Assembly (NCBI GenBank): GCA_917880885.1
Contig: OU862927.1
Coordinates: forward strand, 18,493,450-18,557,449
DNA: 64,000 bases
DNA from: Limnephilus marmoratus
Lineage: Eukaryota > Arthropoda > Insecta > Trichoptera > Limnephilidae
Direction: 5' to 3'
The notes beneath the pieces were generated by a model. The model had not been told where the DNA came from and searched no databases. It was given only the letters and a program-made list of their open reading frames with translations. Positions 42,965-54,319 of the stretch are shown in pieces; the stretch's first letter is position 1; each line of letters begins with the position of its first letter. Made by a program: the position numbers and the translations under genes.

Positions 42965-43255
42965 AAGGATAAGGATAAGGGTGGTCACCCCAAGGTCGTA
43001 GGTCACCCCAAAAACGTAGGTCACCCCAAGGTCGTAGGTCACCCCAAAGTCGTAGGTCACCCCAAGGTCGTAGGTCACCCCAAGATCGTAGGTCACCCCA
43101 AGGTCATAGGTCACCCCAAAGTCGTAGGTCACCCCAAGGTCATATGTCACCCCTAGGTCATAGGTCACCCCGTTCGCTCCATTTGGTAACTTAGCAGGGA
43201 TACCTGGGTTCATGGGGTGAGGTTTGTCTTGCAGTTTTACTTCAGTCGTGTGGTC
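42965..43255 (+). repeat. Family B copy with internal ~18-20 bp minisatellite
   Basis: 42973-43170 is about ten tandem units of GTAGGTCACCCCAAGGTC with small variants (AAAGTC, AGATC, AGGTCAT). It continues into family B sequence (TTTGGTAACTTAGCAGGG, GGGTTCATGGGGTGAGG) at 43190-43235. Open frames through it encode a VTYDLG-type repeat and are meaningless. Confidence 0.9.
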
Positions 43256-43858
43256 TAAAGCACACTCGTTTTTTATGTATTTATCTAGTGATAACATTCT
43301 GTTTTAGGGATCATTTTTTTAAACATAATAGGACGTTATACTATTTCTTCTCATATTTTATCTAAATACTTAGTAAGTACTTCCCGAATTTGTAATTTGA
43401 ATATCTCACTCTAAACACACATCCTATTTTCCACAAGGCTTTATATAAAGAGGAACGGCTGAGTGGCCTTTTGCATATTAAATTAAATTTGATTTTGAGG
43501 CCAAAATACCCAACCAAACTGAATTATTATGTTTATAGTCAAAAGGTGTATAAAATGATCAAATGTCTAGTACGGAAATTTGCTGTTTTACTTATTTGTA
43601 TGTAAAGGAAATATATTCCATTTAAATTTGACTCCTGTAGTGTCAGTTAGAATGCAATTATCAATTGTCACTTGTTTTGTTTTTGACATTATTTGATTAT
43701 TAGAAGAAACCATTCAATGAAAAGTGATATAAATAAACATAAATGTCGTTTCTTTGTTAAAAAACTTTGCAACACAAGTGTTTTATTTATAAATTAATAG
43801 AAAGGAATTAAACCCCTCCACTTATTATAAAACGACATTTCGTTTTAATTAAACCAAA
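43256..43858. other. Nothing recognised
   Basis: AT-rich DNA. CCTGTAGTGTCAGTTAG at 43635 has a TG start like an LTR but no matching end was found. Confidence 0.35.
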
Positions 43859-44317
43859 AATGGAGAAACTTCAATTCGAATTTACGCTATTACCTGGAGG
43901 CGATGGCAGGTCAAATATTATTAGCATTTTCAAAAATAGTCACAAGTGATGACTATACCAGAAATGCTACAATCCGCCTGCCATCACGAGGAGATAATGA
44001 AAAGTGGTGCTTTTGGAAAAATAAAAAATAGTTTGAAAAAAAGATACCAGGTTAGAAGAATCTGGGTAACCATGACAGAAGAACTAAAAAAAACATATGT
44101 AGACGAAGTTGGAAACCTACAGTTCGGAGACCAATACCTCGAAGAATTGGATGAAAAAAGTTTACAAGTACATCAAAAAGAAGATGCATTAGGAAAATTG
44201 ATAGAAAAGTTAGTGGAAGATAAGCAACAGAGCTTAAAAAATATTGATGAGAAGTTTGTTATAGAAAAATTCTGTACTGAAAATACAAATGCAAGCCAGT
44301 GGATAGAAGTGTTTTAA
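43859..44317 (+). CDS. Unassigned 123-codon frame, possibly gag-like retrotransposon remnant
   Basis: A frame from 43946 to 44317 reads PEMLQSACHHEEIMKSGAFG, SLKKRYQVRRIWVTMTEELK, KTYVDEVGNLQFGDQYLEEL, KEDALGKLIEKLVEDKQQSL, then KFVIEKFCTENTNASQWIEV and F-stop. It is charged, Lys/Glu-rich and probably helical. A separate upstream ATG at 43859 opens a short frame (MEKLQFEFTLLPGGDGRSNI) that stops at 43946; a frameshift could join them. The FCTENTNASQWIEVF ending recalls the start of retrotransposon gag/capsid domains, but there is no zinc knuckle, protease or LTR nearby. Not identified with confidence; the best candidate here for something other than a known transposon. Confidence 0.4.
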
Positions 44318-44529
44318 ATTATACATATTTCTGCTGATGGACTAATCGTACAACTAGTACGAACTAGAACAGCACAGCATCACTGTATGTACATATAAGG
44401 GAATAAAATTGTTGAATAAATTACGCCCTAACGGAAGAAAACTATTATTAAAAGAAAAATTATTTCCAAATTTTGTAATACCACCTCTAACTATTTACTT
44501 ATACATAACTTTTACCTATTCTTGTATAC

Positions 44530-45025
44530 TAGCAATTAAAAACCCGCTCCGCAGGTTTTTGCTACTAGGCCCTGCGGGCGGCTTTTAGTTCGGCTTCGCG
44601 CGATTTGAGTGTTTGTGACCATTTTATAAATCCGATAGGAACCGGTTCCTAAAATAGCCAATTCCTCGGATCCACTGTGATCCAATGACAGCTAGTCACC
44701 GAAACAAGGTAACAGTGACAAAGTAACCGAGACACGGAATGACGTTATATGTAATTTATAACAACTTCGTCAAGTATTGCCGTCAATCTTTCTAAATCCG
44801 GAAGGATACTTAAAGTATAAAAATCCGTAGCACTTACACCTAGGGGGAAACATTTACATGCGAGCTGCTGACAGAAGTAGTGACATCTTGTGTCGAATTC
44901 TTGAATTTGAAACCGAATTATAACGGTAGCTTTGTCTGAATTTCCACGTACACAGATGTTATATGAGTGGCGTCCGATATGCACTCGTGGCTGGGTTCAG
45001 AAATGCAAACACGCAGACGCTAACG
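44530..45025. repeat. Family E repeat
   Basis: Starts TAAAAACCCGCTCCGCAGG then TTTTTGCT (a hairpin), with GCGGGCGGCTTTTAGTTCG, ATAGCCAATTCCTCGGATCC, GACAGCTAGTCACCG and GCCGTCAATCTTTC. Collinear copy at 61.94-62.40 kb. No coding sense. Confidence 0.75.
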
Positions 45026-45219
45026 TAATAATACTGTTTGATTATGTTTTTCTTATCATTCCTATGTATTGTATACAACTTATTTATACATTTTACTATT
45101 TTTTTTTTGTATTACCTAACAAATTTCTAATAGTTGTAATAATATTCTAAATTCTAAGTTGCCCTCTCCTCAGCACAAGCATCTGCTTTATTAGTAGATT
45201 GTACAAAATATGATGTCAT

Positions 45220-45615
45220 GGTACCTCCGCCACGGGAACCATTTATTGGAAAACCTGCCATAGGTCACCCCAAGTAGTGGGCGACTTAGCAGGGGGTACC
45301 CGGGTTCATGGGGTGAGGTTTGTAAAGTTTTAGCGGCGGACGATTTAGCCCACTTACTACGTGGCAGGCCGGATCGGGAGAGATTTACCTAGACCTAACC
45401 TGGACCTCCCCACCTGGACTTTCTCGACCCAACGCTAACACCCCAGTAGGAGGGAGAATTCATGCGTTCATCACTCCTGAACCAGATTCCTACCCACCCC
45501 TCATACGTTTTTCCTTCCCAGAACATATTCTTCTTCCTTTTCCCATAAAGACCCCATTAAAGATAATATAGGCCCCGAGGGAATTGTTTTTCTGAGTGGA
45601 GATAATGTACAAATC
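45220..45615 (+). repeat. Family B repeat, plus copy (long subfamily)
   Basis: From ATGGTACCTCCGCCACGGGA through CTGCCATAGGTCACCCCAAG, GGGTTCATGGGGTGAGG, the GGCAGGCCGGATCGGGAGAG middle, to GAGTGGAGATAATGTACAAA. Confidence 0.75.
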
Positions 45616-45974
45616 CCATATTTTACACACGAATAGAAAATTAGCCAATACATAAAACCTTACACTTATAAAACAATATAAAACTGATACGGTTTGACAT
45701 TAGTTTAACGATTTGACAAAGCTAAATACACTGAGAAATAAATCAGAAAGTACAGCGTAGTAAACCGGCGTTTGTCATCCATATAAACTTTATTTTTGGC
45801 ACGGTTCTTGGTATCGTAAAACTACCCCACGACCCTCTCCCACCCTCGAACCCCCAACTCCAACCCACCCTCTCACCCCCCCCCCCCCTCCCCTTCAGCC
45901 CTTGCTACCCATGTCGAGGCAGACTACTCACAACACACGCTTTATTTACTGCAACAATTCTCGTTATGTAAGAG

Positions 45975-46440
45975 AAGGTGTCGTGGTCGGTGGGCTAGCG
46001 ATCCGGAGGTTGCGGGATCAAATCCGTAAGCTGATAAATTGTATTTGATTGATTTGTGTTATCACAATTTAATTATTTTTAAATAATATAGGGTATATTT
46101 GTAGCACAAGCTTTAGCCGTGTTTGGTGACTAGATTTGTATAGCCAGGTACTTCCCCACCTTCCTCCTTCCCATTTACTTCCTCTCTCCACTTAGGGAAT
46201 GTACCCACACTACGTGACCTGTTCAGGGGGGGGTCTCCAAAATACCACGCTTGGTACAAATGAGCGGCAGGGTTCTTAGGTTTTTGGTCACCGGGGGTGG
46301 CGGGGGGGTTAAAAATTGCAAAAAGTTGGTCACTTAGTATGGGTACGTTCCTTTATCTTAAACCCCAAGTGGGGATGCCATAGTATCACTGGCTTCGAGC
46401 GGTTGGGAGCAGTTGGGACTCTTACGATATATTCACGTAA
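45975..46440 (+). mobile_element. Family A SINE, plus copy, with a small MITE inside
   Basis: Head at 45977-46025: GTGTCGTGGTCGGTGGGC (A box), CTAGCGATCCGGAGG, TTGCGGGATCAAATCC (B box). Then TGTTATCACAATTTAATT, GTTTGGTGACTAGATTTG, CCAGGTACTTCCCCACC, an interrupting MITE, and CACTGGCTTCGAGCGG...AGCAGTTGGGACTCTTACG, tail TTCACGTAAAAT. Confidence 0.75.
46195..46352. mobile_element. 158-bp MITE with ~23-bp TIR, TTA-flanked
   Basis: Left GGGAATGTACCCACACTACG then TGACC; right, reversed, AGGAACGTACCCATACTAAG then TGACC. TTA lies on both sides, which would fit a PIF/Harbinger-type 3-bp duplication. Inserted into the pyrimidine-rich part of family A. Confidence 0.75.
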
Positions 46441-46554
46441 AATAGGTAGGTAGACCGTGCTTAGTGATTTAATTTCATTTTTAAATTTGTATTCTGAATG
46501 TCTGTTGATGGCTACTAGACAATTTTAAGGATTTTTGGAGGGTACTAACTCCTA

Positions 46555-46755
46555 TAAGAAGTTTTATTATTTGAACACAGCAGAGAGTCCCAAATATAAA
46601 GAGACCGAACCACCTCGAATCAGTGAAACTATAACATCCCTAATTGGGGTATGTTGTGAGGCTGAAGGTAATGGAGAGGGTAAGGGGAAAGTGAGGAAGT
46701 ACCTGGCTATTTATATCTGGCCACCAAAAGTGGCTAAACCCATTTCAAGTTCAAA
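46555..46755 (-). repeat. Family A SINE fragment (minus)
   Basis: AGAGAGTCCCAAATATAAAG, ACATCCCTAATTGGGGTATG, GAAGTACCTGGCTATTTATA and AAAGTGGCTAAACCCATTTC follow the minus-strand order of family A; head lost. Confidence 0.65.
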
Positions 46756-46814
46756 AAAAGCAAACGTTCGGATTTGCCGGTGTTTGTATCTATACCTATA
46801 TGATTGTTACAATT

Positions 46815-47155
46815 TGAGGGGCAAGAACGGGTACCACCGCCCCGGGAACCTTTATTGGATAACCAACCCCTCTGATACCTCCGCTCCGCTCTGGTCACCC
46901 CAAGTGGTTCGCTACGTTTGGTGATTTAGCAGGGGTGCCCGGGTTCATGGGGTGAGGTTTGTCAAGGTCTTGGAGGCGGATGACCAGGACACACTGAACC
47001 ACAGATTCCTACCCAACCCTTAAACCTTTTTCCTTCCCGGAACTCTCCTCTCATTCCTTTCCTTAAAAAACCCCCCACACAGCTTCCCCAAAGATTACAG
47101 AGGCCCTGAGGGAAATTATTTTTATCAGGGCCCCCTGGAGCTCTTGTAAAAAAAC
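46815..47155 (+). repeat. Family B repeat, plus copy (short subfamily)
   Basis: From GAGGGGCAAGAACGGGTACC through TGGTCACCCCAAGTGGTTCG, GTTCATGGGGTGAGGTTTG, to CCCCCTGGAGCTCTTGTAAA. A CTCCGCTCCGCTCTGG insertion replaces GCCATA. Confidence 0.8.
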
Positions 47156-47159
47156 TATA

Positions 47160-49760
47160 TAGGTATATATGTAAAACAAACTCAACCAATACTTAAAAAG
47201 AGAGGTCGTAATCAAAGCGACCAATGAGCTCAGACCAACGTAATTTCCATTTCATATCTCAACCAATAGGAGCCTTTAAAAGTGACATCATGATCAAAAC
47301 GGTCAATGAGCGCAGTTGATGCGTCGCAAGTGCAGTAATCGTCATTTCCGTTTCATCCGATATCCAAATCATAGCGGGGCTATAGACGTTTCACTTAAAA
47401 AAACAGAGTTCGCAATTCACACACGGTAGAAATAAAACCTTCAGAAAACTAAAGTAGACAAGAGAGGGGAGGCTACGAATCGTCGCACAAAGAGGAGACT
47501 GATTATACTATCTCATTCTCTCGCAGGCTAAATCCTGAAGAAGTATGTGTTTGTCTCTTTTTTAGTGTCGCTATGTTTCTATTCATCAAGTTTCAAATCA
47601 CGACGACGCTAAAGAAATTTTCTCTTCAAAAATATTTGCACTAGTTTGTCAAAATCCTGTAAGGAAAATGGGAAATACGTTTATAAATATTGAATATTAT
47701 AGACAAAACGCCACCCGCGTTTCTTTTACGTCAACTCATTGTTTTGCAGGGTGAAAGGGTAACAGTGTGTTCTTCACGTTATTTTAAATATTTAACTTTT
47801 TTCATTTTCTCCTTTATTTTCTTTTCTGAAGTCGATTGCAAGCATGAAACATGGTGTACGCAACCAATGCAACTGTTTATGTATACGTAACTGCAATGTT
47901 TGACTCAAATGCAATAAGCCACTTGCATCACTTTTTTTTTAATTTTCTGGTTTAGGCAAATATTCTAAGACATTCGGTATTTTTTTTAATCGTATTTTTG
48001 AATCGCAGGCGATTTTTTTAAACTTTCAATCCGAAAAATCGGACCATTTTTTATAAACCGGAGAGACGGGACTTAATTTTATGGGTGCGAAAAAACTAAA
48101 AATACATACGCGAAAATCATTTAAAAAAAAAACCGACGTATTCCACGACACAGGAGAATAACGAGGCATTCCAAAAATAATACATCTGATAAACATTTTT
48201 TTTTTTTGATCCATCTTATTGATTATTATTAATCATTATAATGTTTAACGTCTATAAATGACTAAATCCAATGGAATTAACTTTACTTGTAAATTATAAT
48301 TATAATGTTATATTATAAAATTTGATTTAGTTAAAATCAGTACCATAACAATACGCTTCTAAGATAGTTACAGAAGACATAATATGTACGGGGTTCTCTT
48401 CGTAACATCTGTCAAAAATTCGCCGAAAACCAAAGTGTTGCCATATAAAAAAATAAATCAGTGTGGAATTTTACAAAATTAATTGAATATTATCGAAGTC
48501 GGAACACTTTCATGGAGTGACGTCACGAGCCCAAATAACGTATTTATTGAGTTAAAAATAAACAAAACTATCAATTTCTAAAATCTATCCACACGATTTT
48601 TCCAAGTCATTATGAACTCCATGCAAGTGGCCTATTCTAACGTGTTTGTAATGAAAATAATGGTTTATTCTTAGAGCACAACCATTTAAAATTTAAAATC
48701 CAAACAGTGGGTATTTGAATCGGTTACCCAACGGGCACAATCGTTTCTTAACCTCATCAATTCCTCACGAGTTTTTTCCAGGTTCTAGTGGAACAAACTA
48801 TTCAACTGTTGGTCATAATTCATCTCATAACGTATTTACGACCGATTGCAGTTTTAACGTAACCATGCGATCGACAGGCGAACACGCGACCACAAATATC
48901 GCCCGGAAATAGCTTTCTAACCTTATTTATACTATTTCGAAAATAGTGAAAACTTATTAGGTAATACAGATATGTCATTTATACTTAAAATAATTCATAA
49001 TCTGCTCTTTCATAGATGGTGAGAGTTTAATTATTTTGGGAAAATACGCTTTTCGGAAGTTACGCTTTACGGGGCACATCACGAAAAGGCAGATTTACAA
49101 CCAGGCGTATCGATCGATGATGAACGTCCGGCATTCCGCCTTGCTATTCGGTTAGGCACATTCAAATAAAAGTTGTAAAATGCACCAATAGAGGCATTTG
49201 CCTGCGCTTTACTTACGTTCGTGTGACAATAATAATATTGGAGGGGACCTCCCCAAGTGGGTGGTTGGTATATTTATGCCCACCACTTTCCCAGCGGCGT
49301 TATAAGGAAACATATGGTTTCCTCCTTCACCGCACACGACAAGACTCTGCTTTATTTTTTAACGAAGCTACATTTATTTGACTCTAGAACCTCCAATGTC
49401 CATGCATACGGGGTTAGTAAGCAGTATGTAAGCACTTACATTAACATTATTCAAAAGATAAATGGAAGTAGCTGCCCGTGGAATAATTCTTCTGAAATAG
49501 GTACCATCAAAAAGAGATAATAGTGTTAGTAAAAGAAAAAGAACGGCTATAATCAGTCGTAGAAACTTTCTGAAAATAAAAAAGTACTAAGGAAAAAACA
49601 GTTATCTGATTATGTTATAATGAAAGTAATTACTATAATAGCAGAAAAATAAAATATAATATGCCTAACTTATGTCCGGTGCATTGTGAAGTGGCGGCAG
49701 ATTACGATGTGACTAGGCGCATCATGATCCGGCGTGTTTTTACGATCGGCCGCCGACATA
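47160..49760. other. 2.6 kb with no recognised gene or repeat
   Basis: 47215-47360 has three CCAAT-type sites (GACCAATGAGC, AACCAATAGGAG, GTCAATGAGCG) and TGACATCATGATC. 47500-47530 reads CTATCTCATTCTCTCGCAGG, splice-acceptor-like. Open frames at 47690-47890, 48715-48912 and 49257-49520 lack known domains. A host exon or promoter cannot be excluded. Confidence 0.35.
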
Positions 49761-49764
49761 TATA

Positions 49765-49930
49765 CAAGGTGTAACAGCACGTACCCGAACGATTTTAACC
49801 AGCGATTCCTGAGGATATTTGATAAAATTGTGCAGAATAAAAATTATACCAGGGCTTATCAAAATTCCCGGATTCAACGTCTGGAATCGAAGAATTTTAA
49901 AACGAAATATGAATGTTGTTCATTCCAGTA
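49765..49930. repeat. Fragment related to the 32.8 kb MITE
   Basis: ACAAGGTGTAACAGCACGTA, CCGAACGATTTTAACCAGCG then ATTCCTGAGGATATTTG follow the same order as the 32.83 kb MITE end (CAGTGATTCCTGACATTATT). No inverted partner found. Confidence 0.4.
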
Positions 49931-50139
49931 GGTACATTTTTTTTGTTATCTAGACACAAATTGATGTAGATACTTTGGTACTATTTTTATTATATTCAAT
50001 TTTTATTTATATGAGGATTCTTAGTTTTTACAATTATTAGTTTTTCTGTGTTATAATTGATTTTGTTGCTTTTATGAAAATCTGAGTATTGTAACGGAGA
50101 GAGGCTACACTTTTACATATAAATTTATTTTATTTTAAA

Positions 50140-50695
50140 TCTATATATGTATGTAAAAATGAATCCCTGTTTCCCTTGGCCACAACTTCAGAACGACTTA
50201 ACCTATTTCAATCATTTTTTTTTAAGTTGTCGAATACTTTGAAGGTTCTTAGGGAAAGAAAAATTAAGAAAATTGCGCAGAAAATTGAATAATTTCAGAA
50301 AACTTAACGACTATTTTAACTTCGCAAGTTTGATGAAATTTAAGTTAGCAGGCAGGTGTTTTTTTTTTGTTAAAAAAGAATTGTCTATGCATTTTTAAAA
50401 TTATAGATATTTTAAATTGGTACCTTTGTTAGGGACCAAATTTAATTGATTGTTCTTATAATATGGAAAAAATAATGTGTTTGTAATGTACGAAAAATGA
50501 AAAGTTTAATAAAATAAGGATAAATGGCACGCGAGCTGTTTGAAAACTTAATTTACTGGGACTGAATATAAGGAACGTGGGAGGGGGATTTGCGGGACGG
50601 GAGAGTGGGAGAGGGGAAAGGTTGGAAGGATATGCAAGTAGAAACAATTTATTTCTTTGATTATGGTATTGCAACGCATGCCGGGAACCAGCTAG
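50140..50695 (+). mobile_element. Helitron family 2, complete short copy
   Basis: Starts TCTATATATGTATGTAAAAA after A, and ends CAACGCATGCCGGGAACCAG then CTAG before T: Helitron 5' TC and 3' CTAG in an AT target. Internal AACTTCAGAACG, TTCTTAGGGAAAGAAAAATT and GGGAGGGGGATTTGCGGGAC match 20.8-21.4 kb. It is inserted just after a family K fragment (50010-50120). No coding part. Confidence 0.88.
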
Positions 50696-51287
50696 TAATT
50701 TATAAAATAGAATGTGAAAGAAAGACATATAAATAAATATTATCCCTGAATCCGCAGTCCTCAATAACTTCACAGTAACAATCACTGCTGTATATCGCAC
50801 GTTCCCACTTCCACGACAAGTGTTTTACCGACTATTTTTAATTTATGCGCTTACGAATAGCGTAGTACATTCAGGGGTGAATTGGTCACTAAATATACCT
50901 ACTTAAAAATGATAATTAATAATGAAAAAGAAGAAAAAAAACTTTTCACTGTATTTTTCGCTCACAATGGAATATTTTTATCGTACAACTTAATGACGTC
51001 TCGGTTGCCAATAATATTGACTATAAACAGGAGATATTTTGTTACGGAGACAACTAAAATCGTCTACTTCGATTTTTTCCACGGTATTTTCGTTTAATTA
51101 GTAATTTAGCTTACTATCGATAAACATTTTTTTTTATTCTCTGTTTTTGCTGGTAATTAATTATTTATTATTAATTTCAATTTAATAATATTCATTTTAA
51201 TATAATAATCTTTATTTGATTAAATGAAGACAATATTAGCGAAACTCAATCCAAAATTGGGAGACAGAAAAATCAGAAAAATATATT

Positions 51288-51355
51288 GGCACCTCTGGGA
51301 CTCGAATCCAGGATCTTCTGCTTACATGGCAAATGCTTTACTGAGCTAAGGTGTC
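51288..51355 (-). tRNA. tRNA-Thr(UGU)-like pseudo-tRNA in left arm
   Basis: Minus strand: GACACCT acceptor, TTAGCTCAGTAAAGC (shortened D-arm), TTTGC/GCAGA around CATGTAA, ATCCTGGATTCGAGTCCCAG T-arm region, AGGTGCC. The D-loop is shortened to 68 nt overall and position 33 is A, so it is not a functional tRNA. Better copy at 63862. Confidence 0.6.
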
Positions 51356-51690
51356 TATATAGAGCATTTGCCATGTAAGCAGAAATATTATTGAGCTAAG
51401 GTGTATATATAGAACATTTGCCATGTAAGCAGAAATATTATCGAGCTAAGTTGTATATATAGAACATTTGCCATGTAAGCAGAAATATTATTGAGCTAAG
51501 GTGTATATATAGAACATTTGCCATGTAAGCAGATATATTATTGAGCTAAGGTGTATATATAGAACATTTGCCATGTAAGCAGAAATATTATTGAGCTAAG
51601 GTGTATATATAGAACATTTGCCATGTAAGCAGAAGTATATTGAGCTAAGGTGTATATACATTGTATAGAACATTTGATATGTAAGCAGAA
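51341..51690. repeat. ~50-bp tandem array made of opposed tRNA halves
   Basis: Seven units: TTGAGCTAAGGTGTA followed by TATATAGAACATTTGCCATG and TAAGCAGAAATATTA. The first block is the antisense 5' end of the T1 tRNA-like unit and the second is the sense D/anticodon arm, so each unit is the junction of a head-to-head tRNA fold. One more unit survives beyond the LINE at 52702-52750. Confidence 0.88.
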
Positions 51691-52700
51691 ATATTTATTT
51701 ATTTATTAACGGTATAAATATACCATAAATACATATTACAAGTAACAAAATATTTGTTGTATGTACATAAGAAATAATTCAAAAAAAGAGTTATAAATTA
51801 ATTGTGGCATTTGATTAAGAGATGACACAAAGAGCTACAATTACATTCAATACTATAGTATAAATAAAATTAATATTGATTGAAAATATATGACAGAATA
51901 GCCTTCTTGTACCTAGCTTCCGTGCGGTTAAATAGATCCGCCACATCTGCGTATCTATTACTAACTTCATGTAATCTAGGTAAAAGCGAGTGTTTCGTAT
52001 ACTCAGTCCTGTTGTTGTTACAATGAAACAAGATTTTGGAGCGAGTTGCTCTAGTGGGTATATGAAATTCGATTAGCTTAGTTAAATCAGGACTGTCTAT
52101 TCTATCATTTACAATTTTGAACATAAATATTAAGTCGGATATAATTCTTCGATCTGAGAGTTTTAATATATTTAATTCTTTCATTAAGTAATTATAATTT
52201 ATGTTTTCAATGGGAATACCGAGTTTAAAATTTATATATCTTAGGATTTTGTGTTGAATTTTTTCAATTGTATCTGAATGTAATTTAAAATGGGGGGACC
52301 AGATCGAGGAGTTATATTAGACTTGACTACGTACTAAGGATGTATACAAAAATTTTAATGTAGAAATATTCCTAAAACCTCTGGAATTTCGAAGAATGAA
52401 GCCAAGCATTTTTATTCCTTTATTAGTGATTGTGTTTATATGGGATATAAAGTTTAACTTCGAGTCGAAAATTATGCCCAGGTCATTAATTTCTTCGACA
52501 GAGGTAAGAATAGAGTTGTTAAGAACATACGGATGAATTATTGGTTGACTTATTCTGTAAAATCTTATTAAATGACACTTATTTATGTTCAGAAAAAGTT
52601 TGTTAAGAGAACACAAATTAATTAACTTGTTTAAATTATTTTGTAAACAGATACAATCTTCGGCGGTTTTAATTATTTTAAAAATTTTCTTAAAAATTTT
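51690..52700 (-). mobile_element. CR1/Jockey-like LINE, C-terminal RT part, inserted in the array
   Basis: Minus strand encodes AEDCICLQNNLNKLINLCSL, NKLFLNINKCHLIRFYRIS, LTSVEEINDLGIIFDSKLNF, RNSRGFRNISTLKFLYTSLV, then in another frame DRRIISDLIFMFKIVNDRID, RATRSKILFHCNNNRTEYTK, and ADLFNRTEARYKKAILSYIF-stop. This is the palm end, thumb and C terminus of a CR1/Jockey-type protein. The tail is TAATAAATAAATA. TATT repeats at both junctions may be a target duplication. Confidence 0.85.
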
Positions 52701-53129
52701 CTATTATTGAGCTAAAGTGTATATATAGAACATTTGCCATGTAAGCAGAATGTCCTGGATTCGAGTCCCAGAGGTGCCAATATCTTTTTCTGATTTTTTT
52801 GTCTCCAAATTTTCGATTGAGTTTTGCTAATATTGTCTTCATTACAATTTGAGGTTTTACTCATAAAATTAAAATAAAATATTAAAAAAATAAAAGTAAT
52901 ATTTATTGTATTTTAATAAAATTATTTTTCGAAATTGAGCTGTGAACCTAATGTTTCATAATATTAGAGTATATTAAATTTACCATAAACCGATAAGCGA
53001 AAATTACTAAAAAAACTACCTATTCCAAAATTGTGTGCACTTTTTCCAAGACCACAGAAATCACAAAATCACTATTTAGTCCTCAAATAAATATAAATAA
53101 TTAAAATATTTTTTTAACGTGTGTGTGTT

Positions 53130-53720
53130 TTACATATTAAATATGCCATAAAATAACACTGGGAACCATAGCGATCCGCTACATTAGTATGACATTTTAA
53201 AATATGATACTAATGACCCAGGAAAATCAACATTAGATAACACTAGTTTTTCTGCATTAAGGGCCCGCAACCCGTATTTCTACCGATTTCTTTCATATCT
53301 CTTAAAAAAATATACGTTATTCTTGAAGATATAATATCTAGACATTGCCCGCGCCTTTCCTCGAAATTCCCTCTATAGAAAAAAATCGCAAAGTATGCTC
53401 CAAAAATTATTATAAACATGTTTGTTTCAGTTATTTTACAAGTTATATGTATGAAAAAAAATCACAGTGTTTCTTTAAATGCTGTATTGGACAATGCCCG
53501 CGAGATTTTTGCTCTATTTTAAACGAGTCGTGTTTTATTAAACCTTTTCGCAATATTCACATCGATTTAGTCGTTGTAAATGTTAGCGCTCTCCTCTAAC
53601 ATTCGTAATTTCGTATCTCTCCATCTTCTTCTTTTCGTGCCTGGTTGCGGAGCCTTTAAATTTATTTGGTTGTTTTTATAAGTAATCTGAGTATTGTACC
53701 AAATACAGGGTACACTTCAT
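53130..53720. repeat. Family K repeat split by a TTAA MITE
   Basis: Left AATAACACTGGGAACCATAG, GTATGACATTTTAAAATATG, AACACTAGTTTTTCTGCA; right TTGTTTTTATAAGTAATCTG, GAGTATTGTACC, GGGTACACTTC. Uninterrupted in the 10.03-10.23 kb copy. Confidence 0.7.
53261..53655. mobile_element. Family L MITE, second copy, TTAA-flanked
   Basis: TTAA at 53257-53260 and 53656-53659. Body collinear with 41584-41941: GTATTTCTACCGATTTCTTT, ATGTTTGTTTCAGTTATTTT, AACGAGTCGTGTTTTATTAA, GTTGCGGAGCC. Confidence 0.85.
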
Positions 53721-53744
53721 TATCATTATTTATATTATATTATA

Positions 53745-54314
53745 TTACATAGTATAAAATGAAGTCGCTCAAAATGTATGTGCGCGTTAATCTTTTAAAC
53801 TACGCAACGGATTTTCATACGGTTTTCACCAATAGATAGAGTGATTGAAGAGGAATGTTTATATGTATAATACACGTAAAGTATATTAGAGAAAAGCCGA
53901 GAAATTTAAAGAAAACATATTTTTGTGTGATTTTAAACGGCTGGCGAGCCATACTATAGTCACTTTTGAAATTCGTTCTACGGAAGAAATTGGAAAATAG
54001 ATGTCCTAGAGTAAGTAGTTATTTGATTTGAATTATTTTATTTGATGAAGTCGCTCAAAATGTATGTGCACATAGATCTTTTAAACTACGCAACGGATAT
54101 TCATGCAATTTTCACCAATGGATAGAGTGATTCAAGAGGAAGGTTTATATGTATAAAGACATGCTTATTATAGTAGAGAAAAGTCAAGAAATTCAAATAT
54201 TCAATTCAGGCAGTGGGGTAGGACAGCTGGCAAGCGGGTGGTGTGGATTTTATAAAGGTTGGGTAATGGCGTTGTGTTTCGTTAGCCACAGCGACATGTG
54301 GCCAGGTCTGCTAG
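53745..54314 (+). mobile_element. Helitron family 3, two partial copies in tandem
   Basis: AAATGAAGTCGCTCAAAATG...ACTACGCAACGGATTTTC...CACCAATAGATAGAGTGATT occurs at 53757 and again at 54047; the second continues to GTGGCCAGGTCTG then CTAG (54311-54314). The first unit has the same 5' end but no 3' end before the second starts. Confidence 0.75.
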
Positions 54315-54319
54315 TTTAT

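Larger units (their letters stand above)
51221..52845. mobile_element. tRNA-bearing foldback element, type T1, expanded and LINE-interrupted
   Basis: Arms: left AATGAAGACAATATTAGCGA then AACTCAATCC, GGGAGACAGAAAAATCAG, GGCACCTCTGGGACTCGAAT; right the complement (ATTCGAGTCCCAGAGGTGCC, TTTCGATTGAG, TATTGTCTTCATT). Both arms include tRNA-like sequence. Between them lie a ~50-bp tandem array and a CR1/Jockey-like LINE. Confidence 0.85.

Noticed and set aside
42899..43297. 132-codon reading frame with VTYDLG repeats
   Set aside because: It is a translation of the family B minisatellite.
51341..51690. Regular ~50-bp repeats resembling a CRISPR array
   Set aside because: The whole unit repeats with no variable spacers, and it is derived from tRNA-like halves in a eukaryotic transposon setting.
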